This document shows, piece after piece, positions 49,855 to 60,302 of a DNA stretch of 64,000 nt. The first letter of the stretch is position 1. The number at the start of each line of letters is the position of its first letter. The translations under genes and the position numbers were made by a program. The DNA comes from Heliocidaris tuberculata. Its lineage: Eukaryota; Echinodermata; Echinoidea; Camarodonta; Echinometridae. The stretch is from assembly GCA_025618425.1 (NCBI GenBank), contig CM046850.1:22239907-22303906 (forward strand), given 5' to 3'. Below the pieces are notes generated by a model that was given only the letters and a program-made list of their open reading frames with translations, made no database searches and was not told the origin of the DNA.

Positions 49855-50193
49855 ATAGGCTTTTTACACTTGATTTTCTTAATCCCGTACTATCCTTAAC
49901 CCCGAACTATAATGTTTGCTGTTCTCATTGGCAGTTTTAGTCTCCCTAGCCAGAGCGCTTACATGTATCTCCATTTTTTGACATTTAGCCCCATCTATGG
50001 TAGGGCTAACCTTACTTTTATCCAGGGCTATAATAGTCCCGTACTATCATGGAGTTAGCCCACTTTGGTAAAACGCAATGTGAACAGAAAGTGGGCTAAG
50101 CTTAGTCCCGTACTATCGGTGGGGCTAAATCCTCGTTTAGCCCCACCAATAGTACAGGACTAAGCCAAATTTTGCAAGTGTAAAAAGCCTATT
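49855..50193. mobile_element. TA-flanked foldback with AGGCTTTTTACACTTG ends
   Basis: TATAGGCTTTTTACACTTG on the left mirrors CAAGTGTAAAAAGCCTATT on the right. The inside carries repeated CCGTACTAT and GGGCTAA motifs in both orientations. A right-arm relic with GTGTAAAAAGCCTATTA lies at about 38055-38173. Confidence 0.85.
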
Positions 50194-50638
50194 ACAAACT
50201 GACTTGGTATGATTTTGTTCTTGTTCAGTGAAATAATACACTTACATGGTCATGTAAAGACTATGTACATACATGTACGTGTATATTGAGCTTAATTTTC
50301 ACAGAATTATAGTTATTTTAACATACATGTTCAGGTCCTTTGACAGAAGTTATGACATTTAAAAAAAAGGTTTGAAAATGGAGAGAAAAATATTATTGTC
50401 AAAGTGACCTGAAAGAATATTCAATGTAAATTATGCAACAGAAAAGAATGCAGCACAAATTTGTACATGTATAACTTGTTCAAAACATTTTGATTTTGGT
50501 ATGTACATGTAAGGCATATAGCAATTTCATCTATAGGCACTTGTCTGAGATGTATTCTTAGCATCGCCGTCAACATGTTTGAGGTGTGTTATAATGTAAA
50601 CACTAACAGTCTCAAGATTAGATTCTATCCAAACTTAC

Positions 50639-50699
50639 GTCTGAGTGTGATGGTCGTATCTACTGCATCGATATCATCCTCATAACTTGAATGAGACAT
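50639..50699 (-). CDS. DLG: DLG alternative first coding exon 1b
   Basis: On the minus strand ATG at 50699 opens twenty codons (MSHSSYEDDIDAVDTTITLR) plus one base (C), followed by a strong donor GTAAGTTTGG (50638 downward). The C joins AA of the L27 exon to give CAA (Gln), so the product reads [15 protein letters not shown]. That is the same phase-1 junction used by exon 1a, but with Gln instead of Glu at the seam. An in-frame TGA five codons upstream of the ATG supports this start. The leader is acidic (E, D, D, D, D) and Ser/Thr-rich. It replaces the MPVRKQ leader and lies about 9 kb downstream of exon 1a in transcription direction, which implies a second promoter or an alternatively spliced leader. 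I do not recognise this leader from vertebrate DLGs. The identity as an exon rests on the ATG, the upstream stop, the donor and the phase match. Confidence 0.75.
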
Positions 50700-51093
50700 G
50701 ACTAAATCCCTTCAAATCCTGCGCGCGAATGTATCACACAAAATCCTACAAACATGCTTTGCACAGGTAAGCAGCAACTGTATTGTACCACCCGTCAAAA
50801 GTTAGTCCATGGCCCTCTAAAAATTCTCAAGATTGTCTGAAGTGCGATACTTGAAAAGGCTTTATTTACCCAGGCTGCTTGGTGTCAAAGTTCACACGAT
50901 GATTGCATGCGACTGGCTGATCAATAAGATTGGTTAATTATTACGTATCAAGTACTGATTTTGTTTGTGAATGTATACACTGTGACCCACGTGACGTTTA
51001 CAAGGACTGCTAAGATACCTGTCCATATGAGGTATGAAAAACTTCACATTTCAGTCACATGCAAAAAGGATATATATCCAATCGCAAAAACAT

Positions 51094-51176
51094 ATCGTCT
51101 ATTGAGAGCCAGAGGGGCATTAACTCTGTACGAAATTATATGAGTTAATGTCTTTCTGGCTCTGACCAGACGATAA
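51094..51176. repeat. 80-90 bp palindrome family member
   Basis: TCGTCTATTGAGAGCCAGAG opens it; GAGTTAATGTCTTTCTGGCT with CTGACCAGACGA closes it. Well preserved, about 400 bp upstream of DLG exon 1b in transcription direction. Confidence 0.85.
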
Positions 51177-54100
51177 CTGTATTTAAAAAAAAAAAACAAT
51201 AACACCTCAAAACCAAACAGATGTATGTACAGTACATGTAAGACTGAATTGAAATTTACCTTGTGTACAAATGACACACAATCTCTTTCAAGTCTGATAT
51301 TGTTCTCAAGTTTATTTTCTTGAACATTTATCATTTTAAATTAATGCTTAGGACAATACCTTCTGCTGTATTGCAAGTAGTTTTTCTCTTATCCATCAGT
51401 TTAAAAAAATAAAAATAAAGGCACTGTGACTCCCCTAAAAATATCTCTGAAAAAAAGTAACAGTAAATAAAGAAAAGTGCTCTCAAATATCAAATTCTGT
51501 AAAATAGTTAAGATCACTGATTGATAAACACCATAAAAAAAAACCCCATAAAAAGTAGCCCCAAGGCCAACACAACATTTTTCACCACACTTGTAAATTC
51601 TGTATTACTATAGAACCAAAAATTTTCACATGCATTTAATATTTACAAATTTTGCAAAGTGGTTCAGATTCGCGACGGTTTCATGCCTCGAAATCATTGA
51701 ATCATATGTATGCACAAATTTGTGAAAATCACTTAAGTTTCTTGCTGTGTAAATAAATGGCTGTCATTTACAATTTGCAAAAATTGCAGGTCACGATCGT
51801 TTCTGGTTTTACCGTAATTCCTGCGATATACAGAATGTAAAGCAACATAGGCCTACCTCTATACTACTAATCATTTCATTTACTTTTTTTCTCACATTAC
51901 TGTATAAAATGTAGAAATACATACTTAGATGCAGGCCCACTTTAGGCCCTAATGAATAAATATGTACACTGCATATCACCACACCAGGGAACACTCTCTC
52001 TCTCCCAAACGCCCCCCCCCCCCCCAATTCAAAGTAGGTCAATGACACTCGCCCCACCCCTGTTGTCTCGACAGACAGGATACAGGATATGACTAGTAAG
52101 GTTTCATGCAAGACACGATCCTCGCTTAAAAAACAACGTCTTCGAAGCGCTGGAGAAAGTTTACATGAAAAATCTTAACCCCTCCTGTGCCACCAAAGTT
52201 TGGACAAATGTTATAAAAATGAATTTTCAAGTGTAAAATTTTCACTTGTAGTGCTAAATAGTTTTCACTGATTTAACTTCACAGTGAAGGTAATCAAGAT
52301 ACATGCTTATTTTAAAAAAAACATATAGCCCTTTAAGATATTCATGCTCCCATAATGCGCACTCGGAGATGGGTTCCACGAGAGAGGGTTTTATGCTTTC
52401 CTTCATTTTCTCTACATGTACATAGTACATATGCTCCTTAACCGTTAACCCATAGACACATGTAGAAGGCCATGTAAAGTGTTTTGAGGTTGATTTTAAA
52501 CACTACATGTAGCTGTACACAAATTATTTTGTTGGGGGGGGGGGGGTGCTGGTAAACTTTAGGATATCCTTTAAAAAACTTTTCTGGTAAGCCCAAAACA
52601 GTGACCTTTCACTAATTTTGTTTGATGTACATGTATGTATGTAGGATTCCATGTATTTTAGGCCATACACTTAAAAACATGTTATGAAAAGAGAAATACA
52701 AGTTAGTTTCATTTAAATCTGCTGATCACTGATAATTTGCTTCACTGAAATGTCTTCTGGAGGAAGTCCAGAAGTTGGATTTCTAACACATTGCTAAATT
52801 CATATGCCTAAAATACCAGATTAGAAAAATACCCCCCCCCCTTCCTTCAAGTCTATGAATACACATTTTGTCTATGAATAGTCTGCCCAATCATACATGT
52901 ATGAGTAAGCGTTAATCACAAACACAGGCTAAATGTGGAATGTTAAGTATGTGAGTGGTGGGCTAAAATGGGAAGGTTTATGGGGTCAACAGAGGTCACG
53001 GGCATAAGCCTGCACTTTTACTACACAGTACATGGACATGTAGGACAAATTTCTACAAGTAAAATGGGTGTGTGTGCATATGTTGTTTAAATGTAGGTAA
53101 GTGTAAAGGTATGAGTGATATGTTCATGTATTACACGTACACATGTATTGTACTACTGTGCAGACTACAGGTAATCTTTGTAAAATGGAGGATAGAGTAT
53201 AAAACAGAAGGATTGTATATAACCGTACACTGTACAGTGTACATGTACATGTATGATTCATATGACTAAAAAATTACAATTTCATCCATTTTGGTAACTC
53301 TAACAAATGTACATGTACATGTACCTAGGCTGAAACACTTGCATTGCTGTATACTCTCAAAACATGGAGCTACAGTGTACATGATTAAAGTGTAGCCTAC
53401 TTACCCTCTGTTCAGACTACCTAAATTCATTGTACAGCTATAATTTAAAGTTTCATGGTTTGAACAATAAACATTGCAAAAAGAAATGTTGTGTAGCGAA
53501 ACTCATGTTTGAGCATTGTTTCTTACAAAAACTCAAAAGAATCAGCATCCAAAACGTTGTTTTGTATGAGAATTGTGTAACTGGGCGGGGCTTATCATGT
53601 GTGTGCACTGATGTGACCAATTACATGTACAAATTTAGCTGTAATATTGGATGCTCCATTGCTGTCCTTGACGTGACCTGATACAAAACATATGACTTCC
53701 CCCAAACCTGTTTCTTTATACAATGTTGTAGTCCGCACACTCATTTTGTACATGTACATGTACGTGACTGACTGCTGAAGAGTGGGGCCACTGAGCGTTT
53801 TTGAAGGGGGGGGGGGGTGGCTGATTTGATTTCACTTGAATAATGACAATTCAAACCTTTTTTCAGGGATTTTTAAATTATGAAACGTGTCTACTAAAAA
53901 AAGTAGCCCCCCACCCCCCTCCCCCCATTCCGCGGCCAATGGAAGAAGTACATGTATGGCATAGATGTCATTTTGTGCATAGAAAGTCAAGTGGGCCTAT
54001 TCTGTTCTATGATAAATGTACATGTACATGTACCATGAATATTGGCCCTTAACTTCTATCAAAACATGTAGGCCTACAATGTAGATATTCTTGCCTCTTG

Positions 54101-54370
54101 TCTGACAGTCCTTGTACAAAATTAACATGCAAAATTGCACAATCAACACATGTACCCATCTAATGTAGTTACAAGTATTTGATCAAACATGGAATACATG
54201 CATGAACGCCAAACATATGTACATGCATGTAAATGTATGTAGGCCCACTGGAACATTTCAAATTGTTTTGTGGGTTCATGCTTGAGGGGGTAACATAAAA
54301 TGCCGACTGAATTCTGCAAGGGAAATTGAATCAACATTTATCGAGATAGATGGTGCACCAGTCTGGGGGA

Positions 54371-54421
54371 GACAGAAAGAGAGAGACAGAGACAGAGACA
54401 GACAGAGAGAGAGAGGGGGAT

Positions 54422-54492
<71 letters not shown>

Positions 54493-54512
54493 AGAAGAGA
54501 TAGGGAGAAAGA
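54371..54512. repeat. GA-rich microsatellite
   Basis: GAGACAGAGA units then pure GA blocks at 54423-54447 and 54459-54487. Overlapping Ser/Leu frames are by-products. Confidence 0.9.
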
Positions 54513-57500
54513 GAACTGTGTGCACAGAGGTACTGTGAGCAGAGGAACCTTGCACACTGCATCTCAATGAAGAAGGGCAATCAACACAAGATGGGAGCCC
54601 AAATCTGTGTAACTCATATCAATTCCCCTCGTCTTATTTGTCGTCCCGCCGCAGAAAAACATTTCGATTGAAATGGAGACGGAATCTTCAAATCATTTAC
54701 TTGTCACAGTAACTCACTTATGGTGCAGAGCGAGGTAACGGGCAATGGGTGCGGGTGAAAGCTTGAAGCATCCTGTGATTAATTGTCATATTTTCTTTGA
54801 CAGTATCGAGAGAATTCTACATGTGTATGCTTGCAAATTTTCAAACAATACATGTACATGTACAAGCAGTCTAAGCCCTACATCATTTTGTACCATATTT
54901 TTGCAGGTCATACTCTACATGTAGGCCCACATACATATACATGTGTGTAACAACATAGGGCTATAGACACTACATTTATGGAGATTATTGTCTTTGATGA
55001 GGTCAAATAATAGTTCCAAAAGGCTGATTATACAATTCTACAAACAACCAGTTTCAAGTCCCTTTATTCTATGAAATGTATTAAAGAGCTGGTCACATTT
55101 GTTCAATAACAATAACAAAATTTTTCATTAAAGGTGCACCCTAGAGGTGCCCTACTATAAAAACAGATGCAAGCATACTCACATAATGTACACACCATAT
55201 AGCAGGGTTTACCTTTAATTTAAAATCTTGTTATTGTTATCGGACAAAATATGTGACAAGCCCTTAAAAGTAGTATTAAAAGTGGTATTAAACCTCTCTG
55301 TTAGTATTAAGGCCACATATCCATATTGATAGTCTATTATATTGTTTTTTTTTCTGGAAGGAAACAGTATTGTAAAACTTGTCTAGAATTGCCACTGGTC
55401 TTCAGTGGCAATTGTTTTTTCTTCTGTTTTTACAGACAACACTCACTGTAATTCTTAAATATTAAGCCAGGCTCAACACTACAATGCAAAATGGGTCTGG
55501 TCCTCATGGGCTTCTGAATTTAACTCCGGCCCCTCCAAATGTTGAAATTCTAACATGTGGATATTAACCGCATGCAAACCCTAAAAAAAAATATCAGTCC
55601 AAACAAACCACCAAAGAAAAAAACTTGTATGAAGCCGTGCATTAGCCCTATAGATTTTCTTTTCAAACAATTTTTCATACAAAGTTGTGTGCACAAGGAA
55701 TACACCTCCTTTAAATGCTTACACCCCCAGCACCATACATCAAGCAGGCTTAACGATGACAGGCTGCAAGCACACTCTCACCTGTCCCCTAAAGTACGCA
55801 ATGATTACACATTGGCTAGCCTATGACCTGCCTAATTTTAGGAGGCAGGCCATTTTATGCAGCTGATCCAGCCTATAAATCTTGTGAAAGTGAGGTGTAA
55901 AGTGCAAATGTCAACCTAAAAATGTGTATGTACATGTAGGTTGTTTTTTTTTTCTGGTGTTTTGCAGCAATTTATATTTTGTACCTCTTTTCATGAGCTA
56001 TTCAATAATTCAAGTAGCATCAACAAACAATTTTAAATTTACAATGTACACTGTACATGTACATGTGTATGTAATGTATCATTTGGAAATCCACCCTGAT
56101 TTCAAGTAACTTGGAATCAAGACAGAAAAATAAAACAGATAAGTTTGAGTATGAGAAAAATCTGGTCATGACTCCAGTAAAATGTCCTGATCAATCAATA
56201 AAAAAAAAGAAAAGAAGAAGACAAAGAAGATAAATGGATAAATCAACTATGATTAATGAGGTACACTTGTGTGCACCTCCTCAGTTTTATCTGTAAATAA
56301 AATTTCCTACATTACCACATTATTTAAGAATATATTTGGTATACAAGTATACATGTATATTAAACAATTCTCTCCTTTTATATTGAGAATTCTATAAGTC
56401 CTCTCTAGCAATAATTAGCAGTAATTCCGATCTCTTTCATGTCATTGAATGGAGAATTTAAACACAAAATTAAAAAATATCAACATCATTTTACAAGAAA
56501 CTAGAGGGGCCGTCAAAGGCGGCAGACCCACGCCTTGGCGGTGCTACATGTACAGAGTAGTTGCAATACTATACTATGGGGTCAAAACTGAAATCTACAT
56601 TGGGTGATTTCATGCTCGGTGTTGGTGTTTGTGGTTAGTGTTTATTTTGCCACGAAATCATGATCTAACACCGACTATGAAATGAGAAAAAAATCAGTCG
56701 GTGTTAGGTGTTGACCTCTGATTTTCTTACGTAGTTCCGGTTGCCGGTGTTTAATTTTTGTCAGATGTTGTCTGCTGAACCGAGCTCGGCAGCCGGTGTT
56801 TAATTTCATGTACAAAATTCCGTTCACTAACACTATACCCTAGGGATTAAGAAATTTTCATTTCACGTTCGGTGTTGGTGCTGGTGTTGCTACTTGTATG
56901 CTACATGTAGATACGGGAAATTTGGGGGATTAGCCGTGAGAAATAAAGTCAGTAGGCATCATTCGAAGTGTAATTTTACAGGTGTTATGAGGTAGTATGT
57001 TCATATAGGTCTGAAATTAAATCTAGGCAAACATTTAGTCCAACGTTCGATGTAGAGCACACGCAAAGGAACTAGATCTACCTTTGCTTTTTAAAGGGGC
57101 GGAATGAGTGAATAAAAAATCCTACCTAGTTTTTTTTCCAGATAGATTTGATAAATATGATGTTCGATATTCCGTAGTAAAAGACCAGAGAATCCACATT
57201 ATTAACTAGGATGAGTTCTAAATCAACAATCACAATGCAAAAGTAATGAAACTTCACGGCTAATCTGAGCCGATGCCCGAAATTTGGCCGTTTGCCATGT
57301 ACGGGTAAGGTTTAAACCTCCGTAAGCGTACTAAAACAAGCGTAAATAAGCGCACATTGACCACGCGCACGCTCAAAGAAAATATATGATTGGATCGGAT
57401 TCTGTGCGCACGTATGCTTAAAAAACCCCGGCAGGAGGGGGTATAAACCATGGTTTAAACTAAAGCTCCTTTGTGAATTTGGGCCGCAACGTCTGGATAT

Positions 57501-57954
57501 ACATTTCCTGCCTTTTAAAATAAATCTATTTTTGATATCTTAAAATGAGATCAAACAATGTTAACAAGAATCTGTGTATCATGGATAGTACATGTGTTGT
57601 AGATTACAGTCAGCTCAGTTTAAAACAATCACTGCAAAACTTTGTGGAAGAAGGAAATTGGATGCCAATGATGCCATATCTGATATTTGCCCTATAAAAA
57701 AGGAAGAGCAAATAGACAATACAACAAAACAATAAGACAAAGAAAATTTCCCAGAAAAGTGTAAAGACTCAATATTTTCATTTTAATTACAGATCACCAA
57801 CATCATCACTCATGGAATCATCTGTATGTGGGATCAGGATGCGGGCTAACTCGTCACTAGGGCGAACTCGGCCTTGGCGGGAAATCGCGGCGAGTAAGCC
57901 TGGCCCAGAGAGTTGAATTGATCGTACATGTAAATACTTGTGTTGAATTTTACA

Positions 57955-58368
57955 TTAACCCTTTCGAGACAGGAATTATTTAAGAGCTCAATTGATCACA
58001 TTTTGTTCTGCAAATTGGCAACAATAATATTTTTCTTTTAGTGCTACATGGTTCTAATTAGATGTGATGTCTTGAAAATAATATACATGGTTAGGAACTT
58101 TGTCGAAAAGTTGAAAAAGTTGCCAATTTGGACAAAAAACAATGATTTTGAATCTCTCAATGTGTTGCCAATTTAAGGATGTTCAATCTTATTCTCCTTT
58201 TTAAAATTCCTGACATCAAACGCAATATGATCACGCAACAAAAATGGACACAGTATGTGCAGAATTTTTGCTCTTTCTACTCATGCATCTGGTATATTTT
58301 TTAAGGCTCTAAATCAAAAGTTATTGGGCCAAACCACAAAATGTGGTCAATTGTCTCGAAAGGGTTAA
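57955..58368 (-). mobile_element. piggyBac-like MITE, copy C, flanked by TTAA
   Basis: TTAA (57955-57958) then CCCTTTCGAGACAGG; the end reads GTCTCGAAAGGG then TTAA (58365-58368). It is in reverse orientation to copies A and B. Its right TTAA is shared with the start of the foldback at 58365. Confidence 0.88.
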
Positions 58369-58921
58369 AGGAGAATGAAACCCTGGGGAAATATCCATTT
58401 TAATGAAAAGAGAGGATGGAGAGAAGCAATTTTAAAAACCTTTCCATCAAAATCGGTTACAAAATGAAAAAGTTATGAAAGTTTGAAAAGTCTCAATTTA
58501 CTTTCTATGGCGATCCTCAAATTGGCAATGTTGCTTCAAAATGGCAGGTTTAGTGGTACATCTCTCAATATGTTTTGTACACAAAATTTCATATTTTCTC
58601 CAATGCATGATCTCTAAAGATGCTGCTTGTCTTTTTGTGAACTCAATATATGTTGTGTCAAATACATTTTCTCATGATATATCTTGAGCTAAAAAGGAGA
58701 CAAGCTGCACCTTGAGAGATAATGGGGAAAATATGAAATTTTGTGTACAAAACATATGGAGAGTTGTACTACTAAACCTGTCACTTTGAAGCAACATTGC
58801 CAATTTGAGGATCGCCATAGAAAGTAAATTGAGACTTTTCAAATTTTCATAACTTTCTCATTTTCATAATTTTCTCTTTTCATTAAAATTGATTTTTCCC
58901 CAGGGTTTCATCCTCCTTTAA
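58365..58921. mobile_element. Long foldback element, copy 2 (no nested insert)
   Basis: TTAAAGGAGAATGAAACCCT on the left mirrors AGGGTTTCATCCTCCTTTAA on the right, and arms pair along their length. The same family as 21460-22227, but its centre is uninterrupted, which gives the empty site for the nested MITE there. Confidence 0.9.
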
Positions 58922-59733
58922 TTACACATTTCAAAACACTTAAATTCAAATTCATTTGTTATCAATGTGTAAAATGATTATCAAAAATAGCAAAGAAGTA
59001 ATGTTGAAAACTTTAAGAGGTATAATTGTACAAAACATGAAATTTAAGGCTTTAAAAAGGTACGGTGTGTAGCATGGACTTCGACACTTGAAACAAAGTA
59101 ACCACGCAGTGCTGAGTTAGCCCGTTTCCCCCCCCCCCCCCACCCCCCTGTACAAGAGCCTACCGGTATGTGGGGATGTGTCAATAATCTTCTGCGAGGT
59201 GTAGATCTACACTGTAACCAGGCAGCAAAATGCAATGACAATGTACAATAAAAAGTAGGATCTTGGTTAATGGTTCAACCCACTCGTCACACATACATGT
59301 ATGCAAGGTTATTGTAGATAAGTAGACGAGTTCAATTATAATTCGGCGTTATCTTGAAATATGTGCCCCCTCATTCACTCCACACAGTAGCAATTTATTG
59401 CGTGGAATGAAATGGGGACTTCATTCCCCTCAATACAATAGACATCGAAATTGCTCAAATAAAAAAATAAAAAAATTGCCAAATCATGAAAAACAAAAAT
59501 TACTTATTAGGTCCACACCACGTATAGTGGTCATACTGACGATTAAGTCCAACTTAAGCTAAAATAATGCTCATATTATGAGCATTTAACTGAAGTTGAC
59601 CTAATTTAAAAATACTCATTAATTAAATGCTTATTCATTGGCTTGTAAGTAACAACAGGGTTGAACAGTTGAGTTAGCCGGCCTAGACTAAACATGCTAA
59701 AATATAAAGTTATGCCTTAGATTTTCTACAAAC

Positions 59734-59752
59734 CTTGCTTTCGAACAGGCAT
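59734..59752 (-). CDS. DLG: DLG exon 1a coding part, canonical MPVRKQ start
   Basis: On the minus strand ATG at 59752-59750 opens MPVRKQ plus one base (G) and is followed by the donor GTTTGT (59733-59728). The six residues are identical to the first six of vertebrate DLG1 as I recall it. The leftover G joins AA of exon 2 to make GAA (Glu), giving [18 protein letters not shown] against vertebrate MPVRKQDTQRALHLLEEY. An in-frame TGA at 59791-59789 lies 13 codons upstream, so translation cannot start further 5' in this exon. The donor lacks the usual A at +3 but keeps G at -1 and +5. The exon is too short for any ORF finder. It lies beside the TMEM126 promoter, so it is probably the main, broadly used first exon. 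Confidence 0.88.
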
Positions 59753-60230
59753 GTTCACTGGAAAATCCACCGTTGATTGAGGAAGAATTCAACAAAAGAG
59801 TAAAAAAATTCCAAAGATAATCCACAGATTTTGGTCGAAACAGAAGACTGGGCTTGCAACATGCAACAGTTGCAAATATTTTTCAGCGAACTGCACGAAG
59901 ATTTCCTGCCTAGACCAGCGGGGTTGAAACAGTGAGGACTGCCTACGCCTTTCGATGAACTGTCTGCTCTTTTACGAGGGCGTTACTCCACCTTAAATAT
60001 CCAAGAAAACGGCATTAAATCCGGAATAAATCAATATATCCGTGAAAATATGATCACAGATGATATGAGTGATTGATTCAAAGGATGAAATACCCAAATT
60101 ATCATGAAAACTTCGAAGGCAATCGCTTGTTGTTATTTACAGCAGAAACGAGAAATCGCTCGAATGACAATATGGCGACCTTGTATTATAAATGAACGAT
60201 CACGTGACTTTTGACCTGGGCAATTTCCGC
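59753..60230. promoter_or_regulatory. Candidate bidirectional promoter between DLG and TMEM126
   Basis: The interval lies between the DLG exon 1a start codon (minus) and the predicted TMEM126 first exon (plus). Visible motifs are CCGGAA (60021-60026, ETS-like), ATGGCG in the context AATATGGCGAC (about 60169-60178, YY1-like), TATAAA (60187-60192) and CACGTG in TCACGTGAC (60201-60206, E-box of USF/TFE type). ETS, YY1 and E-box sites are typical of housekeeping and nuclear-encoded mitochondrial gene promoters. The DLG 5'UTR must occupy part of 59753 upward. Transcription start sites on both strands are inferred, not seen. Confidence 0.6.
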
Positions 60231-60302
60231 ATGTTTTTGCTGCATTCCGATTTTCAGTTGAAAGAAACCTTGCGCATTTACTTGAAAACAGCAATGACAG
60301 TG
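60215..60302 (+). other. TMEM126: Predicted non-coding first exon of TMEM126
   Basis: The exon is predicted because TMEM126 coding exon 2 starts after a clear acceptor (62842-62843) and therefore needs an upstream exon. The best nearby donor is ACAGTG followed by GTAAGT at 60303-60308, about 110 bp downstream of the TATA-like and CACGTG motifs. The exon start is only a guess from the TATA position. It contains an ATG at 60231. If spliced to 62844 this would make a short upstream frame of about 25 codons ending at TGA just after the junction, before the TMEM126 ATG. Confidence 0.5.

Larger units (their letters stand above)
49022..59733 (-). other. DLG intron 1 (from exon 1a), containing exon 1b
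   Basis: About 10.7 kb between the canonical first exon and the L27 exon, interrupted by alternative first exon 1b at 50639-50699. It holds a 590 bp GA-rich tract beside the L27 acceptor, a TA-flanked foldback (about 49855-50193), one member of the 80-90 bp palindrome family (51094), a GA tract at 54371 and an adjacent piggyBac-like MITE and foldback (57955-58921). Nothing was assigned in 51340-52000, 52200-54370, 54520-57250 and 58930-59730 except ACATGT repeats, short poly-C runs and a CpG-richer patch around 57255-57430 and 57840-57900. Confidence 0.8.
1..59752 (-). other. DLG: DLG (discs-large) gene span, 5' part, transcribed leftward
   Basis: Gene-level entry for the minus-strand discs-large gene, a membrane-associated guanylate kinase scaffold of cell junctions and synapses. 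Four coding exons are visible: alternative first exons 1a (59734-59752) and 1b (50639-50699), L27 exon 2 (48890-49021) and exon 3 (15629-15768). All junctions have GT-AG borders on the minus strand and compatible phases: 1a or 1b ends in phase 1, exon 2 ends in phase 1, exon 3 ends in phase 0. The joined N-terminus reads [18 protein letters not shown], close to the vertebrate DLG1 start. The three PDZ domains, SH3 and guanylate-kinase-like domain are not in the window and should lie to the left of position 1. Invertebrates usually carry one DLG gene, so this is probably the pro-ortholog of vertebrate DLG1-4. The left boundary is the window edge, not a gene end. Confidence 0.9.
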
